From: Branchiostoma floridae
Lineage: Eukaryota; Chordata; Leptocardii; Amphioxiformes; Branchiostomatidae
NCBI RefSeq assembly: GCF_000003815.2
Contig: NC_049985.1
Coordinates: 5,714,929 to 5,778,928 of the forward strand
DNA: 64,000 bases
Direction: 5' to 3'
The translations under genes were made by a program, and so were the position numbers. The notes below the pieces were generated by a model. It saw only the letters and a list, made by a program, of their open reading frames with translations, ran no database searches and was not told the DNA's origin. Below, piece after piece: positions 34,901 to 45,900 of this stretch (position 1 is the first letter of the stretch; every line of letters starts with the position of its first letter).

Positions 34901-37455
34901 GCAAACACAATTCATTCTTCTTCCACCTAATAGGTGGAGTATGCTTATTCCATAAGGATAGGTTTCTCCAACGATTGCGTATCATGCGGACCTAAAGCAA
35001 CCCCAGAAAACAGTGGCTTAAAATGATGTGTTGAATTTTGTATCTTTCCTTACTTCATTTAGGGTGATTCTAGGAGAAACTTGACGTCGTCAGAAGTGAC
35101 GTCACCGTTTGATGATGCAGTGTCGGACGTCTCCGAGAGGTCATCGAGCAGCTCCGTACTCACGCGCATGCGCGATGCGTACGGCATGTCACGTGGCCCA
35201 CTGGATTACTACGACAAGGTGTGCGAAGTGTTCGTAACAACAGGTATTAAAGCACTTTGTCGTACATCTTGAAACACACTCGATTCTATAACCCTTTTGC
35301 AGGAATGAAAAAGTTTTACATAAAACATAAATGACGTAGTTTATGGGATCATGACGTCAAACTTTCCAGCTTAAAGTTTGCTTGCTTGGGCTGAGTCCAT
35401 CTGTGATTGGTCGAGATTAGTCAGCTGACGGTTCATCACTACACTACACCGACCAATGTTTGGTAGATTCCAAGATGGCTGAACCATGACGCCACAAGTT
35501 AACATGGCGGAGGCCATGGACTGTAACGAAAACAAAATACATTTGTAGCAAGCTGCAAATAGCCCACTTTAAATGCAAGAATCACACGTGATTTTTCGCT
35601 AACAGTTGCCAACTTTGGCAACATCAAAGTCCACCCACCAAATTGCCTCTACCACTTACAGAGGATTAGATATAAGAGCTGTTAGGTAAAGGCAGTCCCA
35701 GGAATTGGTTTGTTTGACTTTTAGACAATCGATCTCAAAGATAATCTCGACACAGTCGGCCAGTCTCGTTGCTATGTCCACCTTAAGACCATCCCGGGAC
35801 GTTTTGTGGAGAACAAAGGAATTCTGACATATCCTTCTCTCGAAATTCATCGACATTGGCACAATGAGAACGCAGTGTATATAGGCTTTGTCAGTATTGA
35901 AATCTTCTTTGTAAGTGGTGGCTATTGCAATTGTCTGCAAACTTTCGTATTATATTCTTTTTAATCTTTGCCCATTATACAATGTAGCAAACTAAAACAA
36001 ATCCGAATTGTTTTGGTAGTTAGTGCTGCTTTCAACATGTTCATTAAAACCACTGACAAACTTGATCATTAAAATTCCGGTTGTGTTGTTAAAATTGACT
36101 GATGGTGCAAAGTAAAATAGATGAACATATGAAAACTCTGCCCCGACAACGACTCGGAGACATATGACTCGGGAACATTCAAGACAAACTTATAGCTTTG
36201 ATCCAGCAGACAGTTCATGGGATAGTTCACCAATTTATACCTTGACTTACAACTGGACTCAATACGGGTTAACATACAATTAAATGTTACACGCATTGTT
36301 GGCAAAGTTTTGAACATTTCTAAATGAAAGTTGTTTATGTGACTGTTGGCGGACTCCCAGGGTTTATATCAGCGGCCTGATGCAATCTGGGATAAAACGG
36401 GGTCGATGCTTTTGTGCAGGGGCTGGTGGTACAAAACATAAATTTTCCAATACGAATTCATGCATTTTAGCAGAGGTATGAATTGTGAACCGAACTATTA
36501 CATGTACTTGATTTCATACTAGATCATTTTCTAGATTTAGATTTTCTCAAATCTTTCAGCGCTTCTATAGCTATCCTGTAATATTGCAACAAGCCAACCG
36601 ATTAAGTAACAACAAAATAAGAGACAAGAAACATAATAATTATGCACTTCTGGTCTTATTTTCCAGCTCTAGCGACGGTCTTACTTTTTGTCACCCTGGC
36701 TCTACCCACGGCGATGTTCCTCATTGGTAAGAAATACTTTACTTCTCACTTCTTCTTTCAAAAGAATACATTTTAACCAAATGTGGTAAATGAAGTCAGT
36801 TTTCTTGATATCTAAGATGACTAGAGACTTAGCTCAGCTCACTCGGTGATTTATTCGATAGTTATAGATCAATGGCCAACTGTTATTTCATTGTAATAAA
36901 GAATTCTTGGTTAATCAGCTATCAATTTCTAAACCTCAAGGAATGTCACAATTAAGTAAAGTTAGTATTTTCACCCGATGACTAGGCATCCAGAATCTCC
37001 ATAGCTGCCCTATCGAGCCAAAGATCCCCGTGTACCTGGCGGTAGGGGGCGCTTTTGGCATGCTGAAGACGCTGATGATGCTGTGGCAGAGTTACGAGGC
37101 GCGGAAGAACGAGTCGGACGACTACGTGGGCATGAACGACAGCTTCGCGACCCGGGAGTCCAACGCCGGTGTGCGGTGCTTCGACATGTTCGTGGGACTC
37201 TTCCTCTTCGTGTGGTTCATCCTGGGGAACTACTGGGTGTTCAAGGTGTACATGCCGCCTTTCGAGCGCCCCCGTCTGACGCCGAGCCATTACTGCAGCC
37301 CGACGGTGTACCTTCTCGCGTTCGGTGCCATCTGTGTGGGATATTCTCTCATGGCACTCATCGGGTTGCTCTTGCTGTGTATCATGATTCTCAGCCGGGG
37401 TGGGGAGGGCGAAGAGGAGGGCGACCCGGAAGACTCCAGAACGCTATCTCCATAG
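28977..37455 (+). CDS. TMEM272: TMEM272-like four-pass membrane protein
   Basis: Coding exons 35063-35243, 36667-36726 and 36986-37455 join by GT-AG in matching phase and end at TAG. Predicted segments: a Ser-rich polar N terminus; membrane span 1 across the exon junction (TALATVLLFVTLALPTAMFL); IQNLHSCPIEPKIPVYLAVG, corresponding to the family's conserved CP..P.IP.YL motif; span 2; then GLFLFVWFILGNYWVF (span 3), HYCSPTVYLLAFGAI (span 4 start) and an acidic C terminus. The proposed first exon (28977-28985, encoding only MRQ before a donor) is phase-compatible but about 6 kb upstream and uncertain; without it no ATG precedes the N-terminal region. With it the protein has 239 residues. Function of the family is poorly known. 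Orthology to TMEM272 itself rather than a relative is not settled. Confidence 0.75.
28986..30676. other. TMEM272-like intron 1, left part
   Basis: No exon recognised. A GC-richer patch at 29400-29650 has overlapping short ORFs on both strands and may be repeat-derived. Confidence 0.35.
30677..31024 (-). other. Unidentified 115-codon open frame, probably repeat-derived
   Basis: The frame encodes a protein-like sequence with KRQTKAPHKSELDTAYQ, IYDVFSESIFHRVYS and GYITDPTKNLPTSLF. It has no recognised domain. The frame could equally come from a non-coding repeat; a search for multiple genomic copies would decide. Confidence 0.2.
31649..32026 (+). CDS. Candidate two-exon small gene (87 residues)
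   Basis: An ATG at 31649 opens exon 31649-31697, ending at a donor-like GTATGA; an acceptor TTTATAG leads to 31812-32026, ending in TAA with matching phase. The product reads MNSGSPHAAATVSPQG, then DGKLLAMEALKSSEAVVV and a basic C-terminal half. No family is recognised. It lies inside an intron of the TMEM272-like gene on the same strand. Phase agreement has a one-in-three chance of arising randomly. Confidence 0.2.
32527..33153 (+). repeat. Four-copy tandem repeat with a period of about 150 bp
   Basis: Units start at TCAAGTTCAAGC or TCAAGGTCAAGC (about 32527, 32672, 32824 and 32977). Each holds AGGCCCAAAATCA, then a CACGTACCAAAAATCGTCG-like block, then CCGTTC and GAGATACAGCGCC variants. The units are diverged but collinear. 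The sequence is A/C-rich on this strand, unlike its surroundings. Confidence 0.8.
33154..35062. other. TMEM272-like intron 1, right part
   Basis: Contains the palindromic element at 33915-34107. Minus-strand 33344-33592 is open and acidic (DGSRDTDGKDDSGHSSDND); it could be coding, but no splice context supports it. Confidence 0.35.
33915..34107. mobile_element. TACTGTAAATGC-family palindromic element
   Basis: Begins TACTGTAAATGCAGAAACTT and carries repeated CGCGGT and ACCGCGAACTTAAAACCAC motifs in both orientations. The usual mirrored end (TGCATTTACAGTA) is absent, so this copy seems truncated at the right. Confidence 0.6.
35097..35104. promoter_or_regulatory. Full CRE palindrome inside a coding exon
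   Basis: TGACGTCA lies within the TMEM272-like exon at 35063-35243, preceded by a near copy (TTGACGTCG, 35081-35089). It matches the CREB/ATF site, but its codons (GTG ACG TCA) explain it equally well. Confidence 0.2.
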
Positions 37456-39941
37456 TAACTAATGAATGTTCAAACAACGTTCCTACTACTAGCCTGACCG
37501 AATAGTGACCCTCAGAATACCAGGAAGATCAACATTGTTACTACGTACCAGCACCATAAAACTATACCATAGCCTGTGAATCCTTGACGCAGGGCCCCAC
37601 TACTCTCCAAGCAGAGGTTAGGCTCCGGCCGTTTTTTAAACTTTTGTTTTAGTCGTTTTTATCGGGCTTTCTATTTCTTTTATATCTTGCTGTGTCTGGC
37701 GTACTTCAAGAAAAATGACCAAATGAGAAAGCCCGAAAAAACGACTAAAAAAACGTTTAAAAATCAGCCGGAGCCTAACCTCTGCTTGGAGAGTAGGCCC
37801 CACTGCAAAGTAGGGACAGTAATACTAAGGCGGGAAACCCTGGGTAAAAATGTCAGAACATAAATAAAATGAAATTAAAAGAATCAGATTTTAACAAAAT
37901 GATAGACATAACGACGCAATGTCATTACAAAAGATGCACAGGTATCATTACTAACTATCAAAAATGATAATCTCAATGTGTTCCGTGCAATATTTTTCTC
38001 TATCAATTCTAATGATTGTAAGAGGAAAATGGAAAAAAGCCATAAGAATAACGGTATATGTGAAAAGTTTACAGTGTCAAGTATGAACATTGCGAACTTG
38101 CTCTATTTATCTTTTATTGTGCCATCTACGTTAAATATCATCATTTTTTTCGCACGTTGAAGTCAACATTTAGACTTAAAGGTCAACTGACGTCAATGAA
38201 TGACATACGTGATAATAGCGCCACCTAGCGGTACTGACATTTCCTGTACTTACTCTGCAGTTGTGGACGTGTTGATAATATGAAGTAATGTCTGGCATTA
38301 TGATCTGGACGCATAGGTAGCAATAAAGGGCAACAAACAACCACTTCAATTTGAACATCAAATCTATTCAGAGAATCTAACATACTTTGGACATTAAGAG
38401 CGAAAATACATCTTGGAAACATTTGGTTTGTAATGGCTACTTGTACACTACTTGCGAGAACAGTGCTTTCACAATTGGTACAAAAATTGATTCTGCCTTT
38501 GAAATTGCAAGAAATTCCGCTCGAAAGTCACAATGACCAGCAGAATAAGTCGATCTACATGTTAGCAGCATTTTGTATCGCACTGATGCAGTATTTATTG
38601 TTTATGTGCTTTTAAAAACAAAATGGCAATAAAAATTGTAGAATCTTTGCAGTATTGCACATACATTTCATGAAAATTTACATTTCTTATGTGTATACCT
38701 TCCGAATTCCAATGTACATTAACATAACAAGACAAACACAATCAATGTTCTAAAATACAGCCTAGATTACTTACTACACCGGCGGCAACACTGCATTTTT
38801 CCTTGTACAAGTAAATTTACATAATGGTATTTTGCCAACTTTTTTTCATCAGCTAAAGTTCATGTTAGGAGTTGAAGGAAAGGTCACTTTTGGTCACTAT
38901 GTCCTAAAGGAGATTCATGATCCTAAGTACGCATGCGTAAAGAAATGCATTGTAGTTTCTACGTCAAATGTGTAGGCCCCAGATTTGTTAACAGAACAAT
39001 GGCCAAACATAGGATATAAGACTTTTCTTTTTACACAGCCAGTTTTTCTCACCTGATGAAATTATTTTCGGAAATGTCCAGACATGTTTGGTTTTGTATT
39101 AGGGGCCTTCACCTTACCATAATGCATATCTCTGCATATGCGTATTTAGAATCGTGAGCCTCCTTACACTATTTAGTCTTGTCTAGCGTGACCACACTCA
39201 CCACGGGGATACAGTATCATATCTTCCTTTGTCCCAAAATACACATTTCATCTAGAAGTACAAATCTGACAATGCAAGAATAGGTCTAGACACACTATAA
39301 CTTCTTTATAACGCCTTCAACGCACAAGGAATCTACTGTCAGTGATATGGAACATTTTATGCTCCACTTTTCTTCTACGAAATAGTACGCCCTGTGTAAT
39401 AGCGTTTTAGTGACGGACATACTTACGAATAAGCCAGTTCACAGTTCGAAGTGTGCATGTCCAGCTGGAACATGAAATCTCAACTGCATCTCTTCATTTG
39501 ACATACTAAATGTTAGATTGAATGTGGTACATCAAAACGAGGTACTGCAGTATCTCTTATATTCAATAAATTATTCACTAGGATAAACCTCATTTGGCGT
39601 CAGAAGTGCCTGACTGCCTGCTAATTTCATTTCAGAATCGTTCGATACAACACTAGATGTTGACGCACTCAAACAATAGATTAAAACCTAACCTTTACGT
39701 CATCATGAAAAGACAGGAAAAGTTAAACAACAACAACGTACATACAAAATTGAACAGTGATGATAACCTCATGTAACATTACAGAATTAGTACATATAAT
39801 TCTATAATTTTGCAGACTAACTTAAAGGTGTCACTTTTCTCCTTTCCCTTTCGATCACATAGTCCGTGTCCTATTGCTAGATAGCTTTTCTTTCTGTTTT
39901 AAATCTCCTGATAAAATAGTCTGTGCTGATTGGCTGATTTC
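37456..39941. other. Tail-to-tail intergenic region
   Basis: Lies between the ends of the TMEM272-like (plus) and TLCD4-like (minus) genes. It holds MITE copy 2 (37601-37795) and AATAAA at 37863-37868, a possible poly(A) signal of the TMEM272-like gene about 410 bases past its stop, beyond the MITE. The rest is AT-rich and shows no gene. Confidence 0.5.
37601..37795. mobile_element. hAT-like MITE, copy 2
   Basis: 195 bp with the TACTCTCCAAGCAGAGG terminal inverted repeats of copy 1. An exact 8 bp duplication GGCCCCAC flanks it at 37593-37600 and 37796-37803. It probably lies in the 3' UTR or just downstream of the TMEM272-like gene. Confidence 0.9.
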
Positions 39942-42900
39942 TCATTCGTCGTGTTCTTTTGAAAGGGAGAGATGCCTCCACGTGACAATGCACAATCTCA
40001 CGAACCAATAAGAATTCAGCACGTTCATGATGATTCCTTCTGATATGGAGGTATTGAGGGGCACGGCGTTCTCGGGGAGGTAATAATCCGGATTGACGGT
40101 CAGCCGGAATAGCCAGTTGTGCCAGAACCACGGGATGACGGCGATCCGGAAGACGAAGAACGTTAGGACGAACAGGATGCCGTTGACCTTGTAGGCTTGG
40201 GACGTCTTCTTCGAACCCGTCATCATTAGCAATCGTCTGCGTATGCAAATTATACATGCAAATGTATGCAAATTAGGATATTTTGGCTCGGAAAAGTGGA
40301 GTGATTTTTTCACGACTTAATGATATAAACATAAACCAATGTGAGACAACATTGTTCGACAGCACAACAGCCCTTATTACATCATTTCAGTCTGTACTTA
40401 GTTACCACCAACTTAAATCGACATAAGATGTTACCTTATATGTAAGAATGGACTAGATATCTCTGCCATCCACCCGATGTTTCCGTAATAGGGGGCGCAT
40501 CTGTACATCTGTAACAAAAGTCACGAAAGAAAATGTATATGCTTTAACATAGTTTTTTGAAGTATTCTAAGGCAATATCGGAACTTGAGGCCTTTTTTTC
40601 TTAGTAACTGACGTTGTCGTTCGTCGGACAGCGTCATTATCATTCAGTTGCTCCACCACTGCTGTGCTGTTGAACATTACAAAGCATGACGGGTAAATTA
40701 CTTACAAAATGGCTTTTGATCGGCTCGTCTCATCGGAGATTCATTCTAAACTAGAATGAGGTCTTGCGATTACTTATAGTGTCTTTCATTAAGACATCTC
40801 CAGTGTGCCTTGAATTAAGACATCTCCTTTTATCATATTTCTGGCTGTGACGTCTGATAATCCTATTACCAAAAGATAAAGCAAAAACGTTACAACGAAT
40901 TACCGTTTTCCCCACGACATGTGCGTCATACCTACCGATTTGAAAACCAGTGGCAGTTATCGTTACTTGATAGGTCACGTGACGTATTGAGTCACTCGAT
41001 CTTCCAAAATAATGAAGTCGCCGGGGACTGTGATACTTGACGGCCATCCCGAAAGGGCGCTAACTCACGAACCACCCCCAACCCAGGCCTCCTCGTGCCC
41101 TTCTGACTGCCAAACAAAACAACACAAACTTAGAAATCATATAAGATGGTGTGTTGTTGTGTTGCCTCCAATTTAAAGTTTCTTTTGTGGACTAACACGA
41201 ATTTTAATGCGCTAAATTTGAGGCAGAAATTCTAAAAGCAGCAGCTACGCTTCCGTATATTCCTTACTATCTACATCTTATGTGCCTACTTTGTACTTAG
41301 TGAACAAAATAATACACATTTAATTAGAGAAGAAAGGAAAGAAATGGGACACACACACGGAGGAATCCTCTGATACTTACAAAGTAGACACACGGGATGC
41401 AGAGGCAGATCACGTGATGGAACACCATGTCTGTTGTCCACAGGGCACGTGGTCGCACACACGTCTCAACTAGATCTGTCATGTACACAAATTCATTGCG
41501 AAATGATAAATATTAGACATTCAGGTAATATTACTCAAGCAACTCAAAGTAACTAATCATATCCAGTTGCTTGAGTAACTCAAAGTTACTGAAGCAACTG
41601 GATATGATTTTGGGAACGGCCAGACGTTTCAGACAAGCATCAGTGCTTTTTGGCATTACAAAATAGTCCCAACATTTAATATCACACTGGGTAACAAAGA
41701 TATTTACAACAACCGACGTTACGGTGGCCGTCTACCCTCTCCTAGGGACAACGCTAAATACGTTTGGGATCGCATTGTTAGCAATGACACCTAGCTGCAC
41801 TTCGGAATAGAACCAGTCAGTATTTCACTGAGAAAGGTGACAGACGCGTACGGTCACCTGAAATGATGGCTGTTGTTGCAAATATCCTGGTTGTGATCAT
41901 GGATACAGGACCTTGTTATCCAGTGATACTCCAATATTATGTAATTATTTACTGATTTATTTCTCAATGTTTATATCATAGATGTATGTAAGGGTTATAC
42001 GGAGTAATCCATTGCATTCTATTCGCAAATGCGTATTGCAGTTGGAAAATGTAAAAGAAGATTGAGTCATGATAAGAATGAAACTAATTCAGGATTTTAA
42101 CCTGAATTTTATTAAAGTTTTTGGCGACGTGTAAGAAAAATTCAACAGATTTCACAGAAAAGGTATTAGGTTATAACTATTATCAAGAAAATGTTAGGAA
42201 ATGAACAAAGGAGCATAGTCCAAACAAAATCTGCATATTGCTTCTGCACGGACACATACCTGCCAACGCGTAACCCAGAAGAATGGCCGAACCCAGCAGC
42301 ACAATATGGGAGTCATATCTGTGAATGAACAATATTCCAAATCGAAAGAGGTCACCCAAAAGGTCCTGTTCCTTTTGTTCTTCATTAGGGCAGAGCGATT
42401 TATAAAAAGAAACTTGATTTCACGCCATTTTCTCAATGTGAGAATGTGAAAATATTTCTGCGCCGCAGGTCCTTACATCGACCCGAAGGATTACATAGAA
42501 ACTTTTTACACGACAAAAGCACAATGGCCATGGCTTTCGTAAGGCTCTATACAACTACATGCACCTACAGGCCCATCAAACTAATTAAGTACATCTAAAT
42601 ACAAAGTGTATGTATCATCATATATGATTTACACTGTAGTATCGAATCACTCTCTGGTGTAATTACCTATCTGCACACTGGAAAGATTACTTTAATCAAA
42701 TTCGTCTATAGCATCAAATAAGTTGAATTCTTTTGAGCAAGCGGAAGGAAAGACCGCGAATCATTTTGAGTTTATCGCTATGTTTTTAAAGCCTGACAAT
42801 TAGTCTTTAGCCATAATATCATGAGTTCCTTGTTATCATAACAACTGCTCATGGTCACCAATCACACCCAAGTGCAAACTGTGAAATGACAGCTGAAGTA

Positions 42901-45900
42901 ACTCTACATGGCAAATGTCCATGGACATGAGATGTCATCGAGACGACGATTAGCGTAGTGATATGGCAATCAGCACTGTGATAAGGCAGGCCACTGACCT
43001 GACAGCATCTGGTGTCAATCCCTCGTCAACGAAGAAGGCCAGGAGTGATAGGAATGATGCCGTCAGCGCATGCGCAATGGACATGATTCTAAATTGAGGA
43101 TAAAGTAGAGGATTAAAACATAAGTTATAGATAGTTTTAATATCCATCTGGGAGGGGAATTTCGAAGAATGAAAAGAAACACTGAATGTGAAACCCCTGC
43201 CTAACAGTAAACTTGACCTCAATAATAGGCTATCTGGGGCCTTTCCCATCTTTTCTGGCTCATAATACACTTTTGCTGCCCAATTCTTTTTGTACTAGGT
43301 CGCTTGACCATCGGGCCGGTAGTACAAAAAGAAACCTAGTACAAAAAGAAGCAAAACTGTATTATTAGCAAAAAAGGCGGGAAAGGGCCCCAGATAGCCT
43401 GCTATGGAAGCTAGCTCAACTGCCGTAATTTACGTGGCCACATGTCCCTCGGATATTACAGTGATAGCTATCTCTGCCGGACATGACAGCTGTTTTCATA
43501 ATAAAACATTATGACAGACAGTGACAGTAGTGATTGTTGTGGATCCGGAGGGGTGGAATTTGCCAGGACCTATCACCCCTTGGTTCAATTAGCACTGAAG
43601 TTTTACGTAGTCGCTTTTGGCTCATGCTTGTTTGAGAATATAAAAGAATCATAAAACAACATGAAGAAATACACTTAGAAAGCAAACGATGTAAAATGTC
43701 AAGTAAGCGCTCTTGATAATGTAGAAAAACATGTTGATTATTAGACGGTATACACCCTGATGCAAACATTAAAACTTACACTTCTCAATGAATGGTTTAT
43801 GACATCAAGAGCGTCCTACACTCATTCATTATACACGAACTTCCTTCTACAAGTTTAATTACACTGTATGTTGTCGTTGCTGTGGAATTGGACAATCCGG
43901 AATTGAACTATGTGGAAAATTTGGATATTCTTACATATGGCATAATGAAAATACATGAAATAGAAATTTTACATATCGAATGCAGTCAGCGCCAACAGGC
44001 GTATAGGGAGACAAGTACTACCGTTAACGTGACAGATAAACAATAAAAGCCTTTAGGGTTGATACAGATTACTACATACTGAAAGGCACCCCATTTATTC
44101 CCCCATAGAAAACCAACCAGCTGAAATAACCTGCCCCGATACAATTTATCTAGTTCCAAATCTCATCACATCAATGTACTCATTCTCCCAAATCCCTTCC
44201 TCAATAATGCACGCGGGTCCCCAATAATGTGTGTAAGGTCTGACACAGTGTTTAAACCCGCAGTCGGCAGGGGCTGTACTGAACCGTGAAATGATACCGC
44301 TGGCGACCTTGTACAGTTATATCGATGCCAGTGCGTGTCACATGTTTATGGCGCGTGCGAGCTCAATTCCAACTGTACACAAGGGGAAAATTAGCAGTCC
44401 CTATCTGTTTGGGGCGGCGGTATTGAGTCTAAATACATTTTCCCTTTATAGCATCATAATTCATATGCTAAGGCTGGAATTTTAGAGTAATGTGGGTTTA
44501 GTGCTTGGAGCTATATGTAACGTTATGACAAAAATAAAACATCGTACCACCCGTAACGACATATTATCACATGCCTCTAGTGTTTGTGTGCCGATGGGTT
44601 TGCTGTAGAATTTACAGTATAAACACGTATCCTGCTTGTTGTCGGTACTTCCACTTTCAATAGACAAGTGTTGTGTTAGCTGTTGTCACAGTCTCCACAC
44701 AAATTGGATACAGTTTATTCTAACCAGTTAAGAACATTTCCAGTTCACTGCAGAATCGTGTTTCCAATCCAATACCCCATTATGTCGTTCTAACACGCTC
44801 TCCGCACATGTGATCGACTGTGGCTGACGTCACGCCTAACAGCTGCCCAAATCTGTGACGTCATGGAACCCAACAGCAGAACTCTAAGTCGGCTCTAAAG
44901 ACAAAAACGTTGATGGTTTAATATTCTATCCAAAAGCCCAATCAAGTTGTACTGATCTATAATGTCGTCTTTCAAGCAAACTATATTATGTCGTGCGTAT
45001 GGCGTGGCGTGAGGTGACGTGAGTACGACGTAGAAGGTTCAAGTACGACGTGACGTAGGACGACGTGATGATGTTAGCTCGACATTCGACGTAACGTTTA
45101 TCTTAAAAAGTTTCTAGATTTAAAAACTCCCTAAATGCGACATTAAGTAAGCTCAGTAATGTACATATAGTACTGTATGACGGGTACAAAATGTTACGTA
45201 CAATATCTTACCTGCTCATGACATTGGTGACCAGAGTGTATTATAAACGTTACTTCCAGCTGTCCAGTATGGTGTACTGATTAGCTCATTGACAAATTAA
45301 GAGACGCAATGATTTAATGTTAGACTTGATAATGGGTATATGGGACACATTGCAGTGATGTGACAAATAAACAGATAACTTAAACCAGCATGAATCAGAA
45401 AATATAGTTTTGGATTTTTACAGGTTGTTATTGAAATTAAACAGGAAGGAACCCAATAACTGCAATTCTACAGGTACCCACTTCCGCATTACATCATGGC
45501 ACTCTGTTATCTTTAATTGCACACATCAAGACAAACAAACACACGAACTGATTACAATACCACCGCTCTCACGAAAGGAACACATGTATGAACAGATGCA
45601 TCAGTAGATGCCATGCTTCGTACCTTGTACAATTGTAGCGCAATATAGTTATGATGAATGGACGTTTTAGTGTCTGGTCTCGGGCTGAGATAATTGAAGT
45701 ATGCCCAGTTGGATGTTGGTATTCATGTTGCAGTATCTGCCAGACTAATTTAGATTCAATTCTATGAATTGACCATTGCATTCAAGGTACATGTACATCG
45801 ATATCGCTCAGAATAAGCTTTATTTTCTATTTATGTGGGACAGTGTCTTCTACAAATTTCAGACAAATTTTCGCTAGACATTCTTATGTTTTCTTAGAAG

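Noticed and set aside
37083-37505. 140-codon frame overlapping the last TMEM272-like exon, and the 102-codon antisense frame
   Set aside because: Shadows of a GC-rich coding exon; the true frame is shown by splice phase and membrane segments.
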